From an uncultured Bacteroidota bacterium (GTDB lineage Bacteria > Bacteroidota > Bacteroidia > Bacteroidales > P3), in assembly GCA_902776365.1 (NCBI GenBank), contig CACYPU010000010.1, positions 25,034-89,033 on the forward strand: a stretch of DNA of 64,000 bases. Direction: 5' to 3'. The notes beneath the pieces were generated by a model, which was not told the origin of the DNA, ran no database searches, and was given only the letters and a program-made list of their open reading frames with translations. The position numbers and the translations under genes were made by a program. Below, one piece after another: positions 1 through 8,307 of this stretch. Numbering within the stretch: position 1 is the stretch's first letter; the number at the start of each line of letters is the position of its first letter.

Positions 1-1
1 G

Positions 2-3000
2 AACATCACCCTGCGGGCCGACCAGATATCTAACTGGGAGCGCCGTACCGCCAGCGGCAACGGATATATGTACAGCGGCGCCATCGACAACCCCGCCTAC
101 ACTGCCGACGCGTGGCTCATCTCGCCAGCCATTCCGCTGCCGGCGGGGGCCAAAGTGCCGGTGATGTGGGACTACCGCGCTCTGCAATCGACCAACCGAT
201 ACGACACTCCGGTGATCGACGTGATGGTGGCAATATGCGACTCGACCGACGCCATCGACACAGCAGCTGCCGCATGGACCAAACTGATGACTCTTGAAGG
301 GATAGTGCCGAACTACAAGACCTACTGCCTAACACTCGAAGGCTACGGCGGCCACCGTGTGCGCGTGGCTTTCGCACGCCACGGCTTCTGCTTCGGCACC
401 GCCTATATCGACAATGTGCGCATAGGCACCGCCGACACGCTGGCACGCATCTACGCCCCGCTGCACCCTATGGTGGGTGAAAGCACCGAGCTGCGGGCTC
501 TGTATGTCGGTGTCGACACCATTGCGACTCCTTTCAACTGGAATTCCTCCAAGCATGACAACAACGAGGCCACTATGACAGCCCGGCCCGACAGCCGTGT
601 GGTCGACATCGTCTATGCCACTGCCGGCCTCGACACCATCACCCTGCAATACGGCACCCGTACCGACACCTTGGTGGTGCTGGTCAAGGACTGCGCCACA
701 GCGTCGAACTACCCCTGGCGCGACGACTTCGAGAACGGCACCGACTGCTGGACGCTGCCCTCCGACAATCGCTGGTACCTGCACCGCTACCCCAGTTGCG
801 CCTACGACGGCAACTGCTACATGCGTTCCAAAACGAATCCGGCGACCGCACACAACCGTCTGCTGTCGAACACCTTCGTGATGCCCTCGGCAGCCGATAT
901 CGCCTACCTGTCGCTGATATTCCAAGCCCGCAACACCTACGCTAACACCGATGCCCACCTCTCCGTATACTTCGCTCTGGACAGCAATAACACCGAGACG
1001 CTACTAATCGACACCGTGATAGGATGGAACACCTACAGGCAGATAATCGTTCCGCTCAGCAACCTGGCGGGGCAGACGGGCCACTTTGTCTTCGAGCACT
1101 GGACATCGTCGACTTCAACCACCCACGACATATACCTCGACAACGTGGAGGTGCGCTACGCCGCCAATCCTGTCATCACCCACAACATCCCCGACCATGC
1201 CTATGTCGGCGACACCAATACCTTCATCGCCACAATATCTGAAGGTGCAACCACTGGACTTACCTACAGTTGGCGCTCTACGATGCTCGACATAGGCAAT
1301 GCCGACACTATAGGCAATGGCCACGATGGCAACCTGCATATAGCCTATCTCTATGGCGGCGTCGACACCATCATAGTCACAGCCACAAACGCCTACGGCA
1401 GTACTAGCGATACCTCAATAATTACAATATGCGAGCCTATCGAACAGTTCCCGTGGCAAGCCAATTTCAACGACAGGGGCTGCTGGTACACCGCCGACGC
1501 ACAGGACTGGGCCATAGTCAATAATTATACCGTCAACCACAATGTGCTGTCGGCACGGGGCGACCTATCCACCCAGGGCACCATAGCACTGCCGACGATG
1601 CTTCTCCCAATGGATACCACCCTCACCCTCGATTACAAAACACGCGGCAATTCGGAGTACAGCGTGCTGCTGACCACCGGCCCCTATGGCAGCTACGACA
1701 GCGTGCTGTACAATGGCACGATAACCTCGGGAGGCGATTTCGCCTGGCAAAGCATCAGCCTCGGCGCCTACGCCGGGCAGAGGGTGCGCATAGCCTTCAG
1801 CAAACCACACAACTACGATGTCATACAGATTGACAGCATCATAGTGCGCAGCCACGCCCATCCCATCATTGTACTCGAAGCCCCGCGGCACGCCTTCACC
1901 GACGGCGCCGCCACAGCTACCGTACGCCTCACCCACGGCGACCCGACGACGATGGTATATCAGTGGCGCTCCACCCTGCTAGACACTACCGTCACCCAAA
2001 CCTCGCCGCTGATAAACCTCACCTACACAACCACCGGCATTGACACCATCAGCGTGGTGGGCGTCAACAACCATGGTGCCGACAGCGCAACGGCAGTGAC
2101 GGTGGTGACCACATGGGACACTCTGCAGGCGCCCTGCGTGGTCGACGACTTCGGTGGCGGCAACCTCGACCATTGGTATCAGGATGCCAAATGCTCGTGG
2201 CAGGAATATCTAGGCACAGGGCGCTCCTACTGGTACAACCGGACCGTCGACGCCCGCATAGTGTCGCGTGCCATCATGGTGCCCACCTGGGCCGACGACA
2301 GCCTGATGCTCGAATGGAAGGCCGCCGCCGAGAGACGCAACACCGCCATGCGCTACTATGTGCTGGCCACCACAGGCGACTACACCGACTATTCGCAGTA
2401 CGACACCCTCTACACTTTCGACACAGTGCTCAACACCGCCCAAGTTGCTTGGAACATAGGCCGTGCTGGCCTGGGGGCCTACGCCGGACAAACCATACAT
2501 GTGGCTTTCGTCAACCACCCCACAGCCACCTTCTACCAATACGACGCCCGTGCGCTGCGCATCGACGACGTGCAGATAGTCAACCTGCGGCTTCCTCATG
2601 TGAGGATTGTCAAACCCTCGGTGGCACATAGCGGCGAGCCGACCTTGGTGCGCGCCGAGCTAGTAGAGGGCTCGAACATAGGCGCCAGCTACACATGGCA
2701 TTCAACCATGGCCACCGCCGGACTGGCCACCATGACTGTAAACAACGACAGCCTGCATATCCACTACACTTCTGCCGGCACTGACACCATCAGCGTCAGA
2801 GTCGCCACCGCCTACGGTACCGACAGTGTCACCACCACCCTCGAAGTGCAGAACTGCGCCACGGTCAACACCCTGCCGTGGTCTGAAAACTGGCTCTACA
2901 CCTCGGGCCTCGGATGCTGGCGGTCGTACAACTTCACGCCCACCAACAACAGCGAATGGTGGTACAGCTACCAGAGCGGCATGCACAGCAGCCAATCGTA

Positions 3001-4603
3001 CAGCGGCTATGATGCCAACAACTGGCTGATAAGCCCAGCCATACAGATGCCCGACACACCCGACTGCGCCACCCTGCGCTACTATCTCCGTGCTCCCTAT
3101 ACGCATCAAGACGGATACCTCTGTTCCGCCGAACTCGATGTGCTGGTCTCCACCGGCGACGCCACCGACACCTCCTCGTTCAACCATGTGCTCTTCAGCG
3201 GCTACCTCCATATCGGCGACAATATCAACGACAGCCGCCTCTACGAGGCTGTGCTCGACAACTTTGCCGGCCAGCGCATACACCTGGCATTCGTACACCG
3301 TGGCCCGCACTGCAGCATCTTCATCGACAGCGTGAGCATCCGCGAAGGAGGCCATCCACAAGTGACCCTCAACGGTCCCATCTCGGCACATACCAATGAG
3401 CCATGCCGCTATGTAGCCACGCTCACCGCAGGCGGTCGCAGAAACCTCACCTACACCTGGCACTCCACACTGCTCGACACCACCTTCATCGCCTCCGACA
3501 CCTTAGTCCTCACCTACCCTGCCGCCGACACCGACATCGTTACTGTGACTGTCAGCAACGCCTACGGCAGCAACTCGGCATCGGTCTATGTCAATGTGTA
3601 CGACTGCCCTACTGTTACGCTGCCGTGGTATGAAGACTTCGAAGACAGCACCTCGGCCGACTGCTGGAACACTCTCGCCACGCATTGGAACAGCGACTTC
3701 GACTATGAGCAAATTGCTGGCAGCTGGCACCGCACCGGCGACAGCTCAGGCCACCACATGCAGGTGGAGAGCATGGCACGCGACTTCCTGATAACGCCAG
3801 CCATCACGCTGCCCACCACCGTTGCAAACAACGACATTATCCTCTGTTGGAGCCAGCAAAGTTGGATGAGGATGACCGTACTCGTATCGCCCACCGCGCA
3901 ATACGATAGAGATTATTACTTTACCGACACCATCGCCGACACGAACACCAGCGGCATCTTCAGTGTGTCGCTCAATGAGTACGCTGGCACCACAGTAAGA
4001 ATTGCCTTCGTGGCCAACTATTCATATGGCTCTGCGATGACCATCGACGACGTGTCAGTCACACTTGTCGTCGACACCACGCCCGTCATCCCTGACACCG
4101 TGTGGCGCACCGTCACTGTGACCACCAATGCCACTGATGTCGCCGAGCCCTACGGCAGCGGCGTCTATGCCGACAGCAGCACGGTGGAGATAGGCTACAT
4201 GATTATTGATACAGCCACCACTGGCGGCCACTGGCAGTTCCTCGGCTGGAGCGACGGCCCCATGGGCAATCCGCGCGACATTCTCGTAACCTCCGACACC
4301 GCCATCGTCGCACTCTTCGAATGGGTCGCCGACAGCACCGAGGGTATCAACGAATTATCAATTTTCAATTCTCAATTTTCAATTTACCCCAACCCTGCCA
4401 GCACGACGGTGACGATTGAAGCAGCGAACAGTGAACCGTTGACAGTAACCATCTTCGACATAAACGGCCGTCAAGTCTACACTAACGCACTAACGCAATC
4501 AAGCACCAACGCAATCACCCTCGACATCAGCCACTGGCCCGCCGGCACCTACTTCGTCCGCCTCAAAGAACTGGGCATCGTGAAGAAGCTGATTATTAGA
4601 TAA
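2..4603 (+). CDS. Giant T9SS-secreted multidomain adhesin, 5' end missing
   Basis: The frame is open from the first bases of the window, so the N terminus lies upstream; the first internal ATG is at 68. The visible protein (over 1,500 residues) alternates two modules. One is a jelly-roll/MAM-like 'choice-of-anchor' module opening with LPW-(S/Y)E-(D/N)-type motifs, containing LISPAI and YAGQ-R-(V/I)-IAF and closing with IDxV/IDSI. The other is a PKD/Ig-like module (TYTWHSTLLDT ... VSNAYG). About five copies are seen. After a VATPYGSG-like region comes an Asn/Ser/Phe linker made of heptanucleotide repeats (4354-4388), then a type A T9SS sorting domain: YPNPAS, IFDINGRQVY, and a final GTYFVRLKELGIVKKLIIR-type strand. 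It is probably exported by Sec, moved across the outer membrane by T9SS and anchored at the surface. The function is likely adhesion; the ligand is unknown. Confidence 0.85.
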   Translation, partial: NITLRADQISNWERRTASGNGYMYSGAIDNPAYTADAWLISPAIPLPAGAKVPVMWDYRALQSTNRYDTPVIDVMVAICDSTDAIDTAAAAWTKLMTLEGIVPNYKTYCLTLEGYGGHRVRVAFARHGFCFGTAYIDNVRIGTADTLARIYAPLHPMVGESTELRALYVGVDTIATPFNWNSSKHDNNEATMTARPDSRVVDIVYATAGLDTITLQYGTRTDTLVVLVKDCATASNYPWRDDFENGTDCWTLPSDNRWYLHRYPSCAYDGNCYMRSKTNPATAHNRLLSNTFVMPSAADIAYLSLIFQARNTYANTDAHLSVYFALDSNNTETLLIDTVIGWNTYRQIIVPLSNLAGQTGHFVFEHWTSSTSTTHDIYLDNVEVRYAANPVITHNIPDHAYVGDTNTFIATISEGATTGLTYSWRSTMLDIGNADTIGNGHDGNLHIAYLYGGVDTIIVTATNAYGSTSDTSIITICEPIEQFPWQANFNDRGCWYTADAQDWAIVNNYTVNHNVLSARGDLSTQGTIALPTMLLPMDTTLTLDYKTRGNSEYSVLLTTGPYGSYDSVLYNGTITSGGDFAWQSISLGAYAGQRVRIAFSKPHNYDVIQIDSIIVRSHAHPIIVLEAPRHAFTDGAATATVRLTHGDPTTMVYQWRSTLLDTTVTQTSPLINLTYTTTGIDTISVVGVNNHGADSATAVTVVTTWDTLQAPCVVDDFGGGNLDHWYQDAKCSWQEYLGTGRSYWYNRTVDARIVSRAIMVPTWADDSLMLEWKAAAERRNTAMRYYVLATTGDYTDYSQYDTLYTFDTVLNTAQVAWNIGRAGLGAYAGQTIHVAFVNHPTATFYQYDARALRIDDVQIVNLRLPHVRIVKPSVAHSGEPTLVRAELVEGSNIGASYTWHSTMATAGLATMTVNNDSLHIHYTSAGTDTISVRVATAYGTDSVTTTLEVQNCATVNTLPWSENWLYTSGLGCWRSYNFTPTNNSEWWYSYQSGMHSSQSYSGYDANNWLISPAIQMPDTPDCATLRYYLRAPYTHQDGYLCSAELDVLVSTGDATDTSSFNHVLFSGYLHIGDNINDSRLYEAVLDNFAGQRIHLAFVHRGPHCSIFIDSVSIREGGHPQVTLNGPISAHTNEPCRYVATLTAGGRRNLTYTWHSTLLDTTFIASDTLVLTYPAADTDIVTVTVSNAYGSNSASVYVNVYDCPTVTLPWYEDFEDSTSADCWNTLATHWNSDFDYEQIAGSWHRTGDSSGHHMQVESMARDFLITPAITLPTTVANNDIILCWSQQSWMRMTVLVSPTAQYDRDYYFTDTIADTNTSGIFSVSLNEYAGTTVRIAFVANYSYGSAMTIDDVSVTLVVDTTPVIPDTVWRTVTVTTNATDVAEPYGSGVYADSSTVEIGYMIIDTATTGGHWQFLGWSDGPMGNPRDILVTSDTAIVALFEWVADSTEGINELSIFNSQFSIYPNPASTTVTIEAANSEPLTVTIFDINGRQVYTNALTQSSTNAITLDISHWPAGTYFVRLKELGIVKKLIIR
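4354..4388 (+). repeat. Heptanucleotide tandem repeat (CAATTYT type) inside adhesin gene
   Basis: About five imperfect 7-nt units (ATTATCA, ATTTTCA, ATTCTCA, ATTTTCA, ATTTACC) encode the linker just before the T9SS sorting domain. The same word family recurs upstream of nadK (60434-60460) and, on the other strand, at 53194-53228. Confidence 0.8.
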
Positions 4604-4642
4604 AAAGTTTTTGCCCACCCTATAAGCAATAAAATCGTCTGC

Positions 4643-4668
4643 TTGTCGTTATTAACAAAAAACGACAA
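4643..4668. promoter_or_regulatory. Hairpin just upstream of the SDR start codon
   Basis: TTGTCGTT (4643-4650) and AACGACAA (4661-4668) form a perfect 8-bp inverted repeat with a 10-nt loop, ending three bases before the ATG at 4672. There is no T-run, so it may act on translation initiation or as an operator rather than as a terminator. Function inferred only from position. Confidence 0.35.
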
Positions 4669-4671
4669 CAG

Positions 4672-5427
4672 ATGAACAAGACTGTACTGATAACCGGCGC
4701 AACCAGCGGCATCGGCCTCGCTTGCGCCCGTAAATTCGCCACCAACGGCGACCGCCTTATCCTCACCGGCCGCAAGCCCCAGCTCCTCGAGGAGATTCGC
4801 AGTGAATTGACCGCCAAGGGCACCGAGGTGCTCACTCTGGTCTTCGACGTCCGAAACCGCGAACAGGCCACCAAGTGCATCGAGGGTCTCCCCGCCGAAT
4901 GGAAGGACATCGACGTGCTGGTGAACAACGCCGGCCTCGCCCTCGGCCTCGAGCCCGAATACGAAGGCCACTACGACGACTGGGACATCATGGTCGACAC
5001 CAACATCAAAGGTCTGCTCACCATGACGCGCCTCGTGGTGCCCGGCATGGTCGAGCGCGACCGCGGCCACATCATCAACATCGGCTCCGTGGCCGGCGAC
5101 GCCGCCTATGCCAACGGCAACGTCTACTGCGCCACCAAGGCCGCCGTGAAGACCATCACCGACGGCTTGCGTCTTGATGTGGCCAACACCGCCATCCGCG
5201 TCACCAACCTCAAGCCCGGCCTCGTGGAGACCAACTTCAGCAACACGCGCTTCCATGGCGACACCGAGCGCGCCGCCAACGTCTACAAGGGCATCAAGCC
5301 CCTCACGGGCGACGACATCGCCGACACAGCGGTCTTTGCCGCCAACGCCCCCGACCATGTGCAGATTGCCGAGGTGCTTATCCTCGCCACACACCAGGGC
5401 AGCGGCAGCGTCATCGTCCGCAAATAA
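4672..5427 (+). CDS. Short-chain dehydrogenase/reductase (YdfG-like)
   Basis: A 251-aa classical SDR, predicted cytoplasmic NAD(P)H-dependent oxidoreductase. The Rossmann glycine motif TGATSGIG is at about residues 7-14 and NNAG at about 84-87. The catalytic Ser lies in NIGSVAG and the Tyr-Lys pair in YCATK (about residues 146-150). The overall pattern (VNNAGLALG, NIKGLL, VTNLKPGLVETNFS) resembles the YdfG group, which oxidises 3-hydroxy acids such as L-allo-threonine; the true substrate cannot be read from sequence. It is followed 9 bp later by smpB on the same strand, so the two may be co-transcribed. Confidence 0.85.
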   Translation: MNKTVLITGATSGIGLACARKFATNGDRLILTGRKPQLLEEIRSELTAKGTEVLTLVFDVRNREQATKCIEGLPAEWKDIDVLVNNAGLALGLEPEYEGHYDDWDIMVDTNIKGLLTMTRLVVPGMVERDRGHIINIGSVAGDAAYANGNVYCATKAAVKTITDGLRLDVANTAIRVTNLKPGLVETNFSNTRFHGDTERAANVYKGIKPLTGDDIADTAVFAANAPDHVQIAEVLILATHQGSGSVIVRK

Positions 5428-5436
5428 AAGCCCTCC

Positions 5437-5889
5437 ATGGAAGCGAAGAACATCATAGAAATCAAAAACAAACGGGCGGCTTACGAGTACTTCCTGATGG
5501 ACGAGTACCAGGCCGGTTTGGTGCTCATGGGCAGCGAAATCAAGAGCATCCGCGAGGGCAAGGCCAACCTCAGTGACGCCTGGTGCACCTTCGTCGGCAA
5601 CGAACTGTTTGTCCGCGACATGCACATCTCGGAATACAAGTTCGGCAGCTACTGGGGCCACCAGGCCAAACGAGACCGCAAGCTGCTGCTCACCCGCCGC
5701 GAGCTGCGCAAGCTGCAGAACAAAATCAAGGAGCGTGGCTATACCATCGTCCCCGAACTGCTCTATGTCGACCCCCGCGGCTACGCCAAGATGACCATTG
5801 CCCTCGCCAAGGGCAAGCATCACTACGACAAGCGCGAGACCATCAAAGCCAAGGACTCGCGGCGCGATATGGAAAGGGAACTAATATAA
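5437..5889 (+). CDS. smpB: SsrA-binding protein SmpB
   Basis: A 150-aa protein of normal SmpB length. Family signatures are IEIKNKRAAYEYF at the N terminus, GSEIKSIREGKANLSDAW, and the C-terminal GYAKMTIALAKGKHHYDKR with the basic tail KAKDSRRDMER. SmpB binds tmRNA and delivers it to stalled ribosomes for trans-translation. It lies between the SDR gene and aspartate kinase on the same strand. No tmRNA gene was recognised in the window. Confidence 0.96.
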   Translation: MEAKNIIEIKNKRAAYEYFLMDEYQAGLVLMGSEIKSIREGKANLSDAWCTFVGNELFVRDMHISEYKFGSYWGHQAKRDRKLLLTRRELRKLQNKIKERGYTIVPELLYVDPRGYAKMTIALAKGKHHYDKRETIKAKDSRRDMERELI

Positions 5890-5924
5890 ATGTGTTAATG
5901 TCTGATTGCTTGAATGTTTGAGTT

Positions 5925-7232
5925 ATGAAAGTCTTCAAGTTTGGAGGGGCCTCGGTCAACAGCGCCGATGCCGTGCGCAACATGGCGCAGATAGTGAATT
6001 CGGAATTCGGAATTCAGAATTCGGAATCAACAGAGCCTTTGGTGGTCGTCGTCTCCGCCATGGGTAAGACCACCAATCTCTTGGAGAAACTCGTCCCTAC
6101 CAATTCGGAATTCGAAATTCAGAATTCCGAATTGAGACAGCAACTCGAAGACTATCACCTCACCATCGCCAAGTCGCTGATTCCAAACGACGAAACCCTC
6201 GTCAACAAAGTCCTCGACCTCCTCCACCAACTCGACGACACCATCAACACACTCAGTCACTCAGTCACCCAGTCACTCAGTCACTTGAACTACAACTACT
6301 GCTACGACCAGGTGGTCTCCTTCGGCGAGCTCATCTCCACCACCATCATCGCCCACTACCTCAACCACCTTGGAATCAGCACCCTGTGGTGTGACGCCCG
6401 CCAGCTTATCCGCACCGACGACCACTACCGCGAAGGCCGTGTCGACTGGCAAGCCACACAACATGAAATTAAAAATATAGAATTAAAAAATAAAAAGTCT
6501 CACAGCGTTGTCCTTACCCAAGGATTTATTGGTGGAACCGACGGCGGAACAACTACATTGGGGAGAGAGGGTTCCGACTACTCCGCCGCCATCCTTGCCT
6601 ACTGCCTTGACGCCGAGAGCGTCACCATCTGGAAAGATGTCCCCGGCTTCCTCAATGCCGACCCCAAGTTCTTCCACGATACCGTCAAAATATCGCAGAT
6701 ACCATACAATGAAGCCATTGAGCTGGCTTACTACGGTGCCTCCGTCATCCACCCCAAGACGGTGAAACCCATTCAGAACAAGGGTATTCCACTCTATATT
6801 CGCTCCTTCATCACCCCTGAAGCCGAAGGTTCCTCCGTCGGCGACTACCGCACCCTCGTCCCCGAGACGCCGCTCTACATCTTCGCCAACAACCAGATAC
6901 TCCTCTCCATCCTCCCGCGCGACTACTCCTTCATCGCCGAGGACAACCTCCAGGTCATCTTCGGCATCCTTAACGAGCTTGGAATCAGGGTGAACCTCAT
7001 GCAGAACTCCGCCCTGAGCTTCTCCATCTGCATCAACAACAACCCCCTGCTCGTCCAACCCCTCATCGAGCGATTAAAGCACTTGTTCCGTGTGCGTTAC
7101 AACGAAAACCTCCAGCTCATCACCATCCGCTACTACACCCAGGAGGTCATCGACCGCATCGTCGCCGGCCGCCCCATCCTCCTCGAGCAGCGCTCCCGCA
7201 CCACCGAGCAGCTCATCGTCCCCGCCCAATAG
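5925..7232 (+). CDS. Aspartate kinase
   Basis: A 435-aa monofunctional aspartokinase, catalysing ATP-dependent phosphorylation of L-aspartate, the first step of the Lys/Met/Thr/diaminopimelate pathway. Seen: N-terminal KFGGASV, VVVVSAMGKTTN, the nucleotide and aspartate loop GFIGGTDGGTTTLGREGSDYSA, and a C-terminal ACT-like region (NLQVIFGILNELGIRVNLMQ). There is no homoserine dehydrogenase domain. Three low-complexity stretches are spliced into the kinase domain in frame: two built of GAATTCG-type heptads (translating as NSEFGIQNSE and NSEFEIQNSE) and one of CACTCAGT octads (translating as TLSHSVTQSLSHL). They lie where the family is variable, so the enzyme is probably active. Close to lysC-type enzymes. 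Confidence 0.93.
   Translation: MKVFKFGGASVNSADAVRNMAQIVNSEFGIQNSESTEPLVVVVSAMGKTTNLLEKLVPTNSEFEIQNSELRQQLEDYHLTIAKSLIPNDETLVNKVLDLLHQLDDTINTLSHSVTQSLSHLNYNYCYDQVVSFGELISTTIIAHYLNHLGISTLWCDARQLIRTDDHYREGRVDWQATQHEIKNIELKNKKSHSVVLTQGFIGGTDGGTTTLGREGSDYSAAILAYCLDAESVTIWKDVPGFLNADPKFFHDTVKISQIPYNEAIELAYYGASVIHPKTVKPIQNKGIPLYIRSFITPEAEGSSVGDYRTLVPETPLYIFANNQILLSILPRDYSFIAEDNLQVIFGILNELGIRVNLMQNSALSFSICINNNPLLVQPLIERLKHLFRVRYNENLQLITIRYYTQEVIDRIVAGRPILLEQRSRTTEQLIVPAQ
5997..6029 (+). repeat. GAATTCG-type heptad repeat in aspartate kinase, copy 1
   Basis: Four to five imperfect 7-nt units (AATTCGG, AATTCGG, AATTCAG, AATTCGG, AATCAAC) read in frame near residue 25-35 of the kinase. Related stretches occur at 6102-6136, in nadK and in the DUF4175 gene. 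Confidence 0.85.
6102..6136 (+). repeat. GAATTCG-type heptad repeat in aspartate kinase, copy 2
   Basis: Five imperfect 7-nt units (AATTCGG, AATTCGA, AATTCAG, AATTCCG, AATTGAG) about 105 nt after copy 1, encoding nearly the same peptide. Confidence 0.85.
6250..6289 (+). repeat. CACTCAGT octad repeat in aspartate kinase
   Basis: Five 8-nt units: CACTCAGT twice, CACCCAGT, CACTCAGT, CACTTGAA. In frame inside the kinase gene, translating as a Ser/His/Leu-rich insertion. Confidence 0.85.
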
Positions 7233-7257
7233 CCATCCCGTGAAAATACAATACCCT

Positions 7258-8280
7258 ATGAAACAAATTATTATATCTTGTCTTCTCGCGTCATTGTTAT
7301 TCTGTTCCTGCGGGAACAATGAGAAAGGCAGGCCCGGTTGGTCGGATACGATACCCGTCGAAGTGCTTGTCATCGACGATAGTACCACTCCCACGGAACG
7401 CAACTATGTGGGCGATATCGGATCGGAACGTGAGGTGCAGTTGTCATTCCTTCTGGGTGGTACGCTCACCAAGGTGGCGGTGCAGAACGGACAGACGGTC
7501 AGCGCGGGACAGCTTCTGGCCGAGGTGGATGCCACCACCGCCAACAGCCTGCATGCCACCGCTGTGGCCACGCTGCGCCAGGCCGAAGATGCCTACCGCC
7601 GTCTGGAGGCCGTCCACAAAGAAGGCGGCATCAGCGATGTGAAATGGATAGAGATGGAGACCAACCTCGAGAAGGCGCGCCAGACCGAAGTAAGCACCCG
7701 CAAACACCTGGAAGACTGTGCGATAAAGGCGCCTTTCAGCGGCGTGATTTCGTGCGGCAACCATCATGTGGGTCAGGAGTTGAAACCCGTGGAGCCTTTT
7801 GCTCGTTTGCTTGATATGAACAAGTTGCGGGTCGACTTCTCGGTGCCCGAACAGGAGATTTCACTGATTCATGTGGGCGACGCCGTCACCGCCACGGTGC
7901 CTGCGTTGAACGACCGGGAGATTGCCTTGCGCATCAGCGACAAAAGCCTTATTGCCAACCCCTTGGGACACACCTACAAGGTGCATGCCTCCATTGTCTC
8001 GGGCGATGTGAAAGGGCTGTTGCCCGACATGGTGGCCAAGGTGAATGTCAAGATAGGTGCCGCAGGAGGCATCGTGGTGCCCACCGACTGTGTGCAAACG
8101 ATGCCCGAAGGCACCGTGGTGTGGGTCGTCGTCGACGGCAAAGCACAGCACCGACAGGTGGTGGTGGGCGACTTCATCAAGAATGGCGTGGTGATAAAAG
8201 AAGGCCTCTCGGCAGGTGACATCGTGGTGAAAGCGGGCCAGCAGAAATTGTACACCGACGCCAATGTGAGAGTTAAGTGA
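7258..8280 (+). CDS. RND efflux periplasmic adaptor (membrane fusion protein), lipoprotein
   Basis: The ATG at 7258 is chosen because it opens a lipoprotein signal peptide (MKQIIIS ... LLFCSCGN) after the end of aspartate kinase; the same frame is open upstream only as out-of-frame kinase DNA. The 340-aa product has the HlyD/AcrA order: a beta-barrel strand, the lipoyl half-motif GGTLTKVAVQNGQTVSAGQ, a coiled-coil hairpin (about residues 90-140), the second lipoyl half (CAIKAPFSGVIS), then beta-barrel and membrane-proximal parts. It links the inner-membrane pump at 8308 with the TolC-like channel at 11441; all three are in one operon. Confidence 0.93.
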   Translation: MKQIIISCLLASLLFCSCGNNEKGRPGWSDTIPVEVLVIDDSTTPTERNYVGDIGSEREVQLSFLLGGTLTKVAVQNGQTVSAGQLLAEVDATTANSLHATAVATLRQAEDAYRRLEAVHKEGGISDVKWIEMETNLEKARQTEVSTRKHLEDCAIKAPFSGVISCGNHHVGQELKPVEPFARLLDMNKLRVDFSVPEQEISLIHVGDAVTATVPALNDREIALRISDKSLIANPLGHTYKVHASIVSGDVKGLLPDMVAKVNVKIGAAGGIVVPTDCVQTMPEGTVVWVVVDGKAQHRQVVVGDFIKNGVVIKEGLSAGDIVVKAGQQKLYTDANVRVK

Positions 8281-8307
8281 TTAGCGGTCAGTTATATGCT
8301 TTAAGTT

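Noticed and set aside
4549-5823. A 424-codon open frame on the minus strand
   Set aside because: Antisense to the SDR and smpB genes, low-complexity Val/Ala/Gly translation, no motif.
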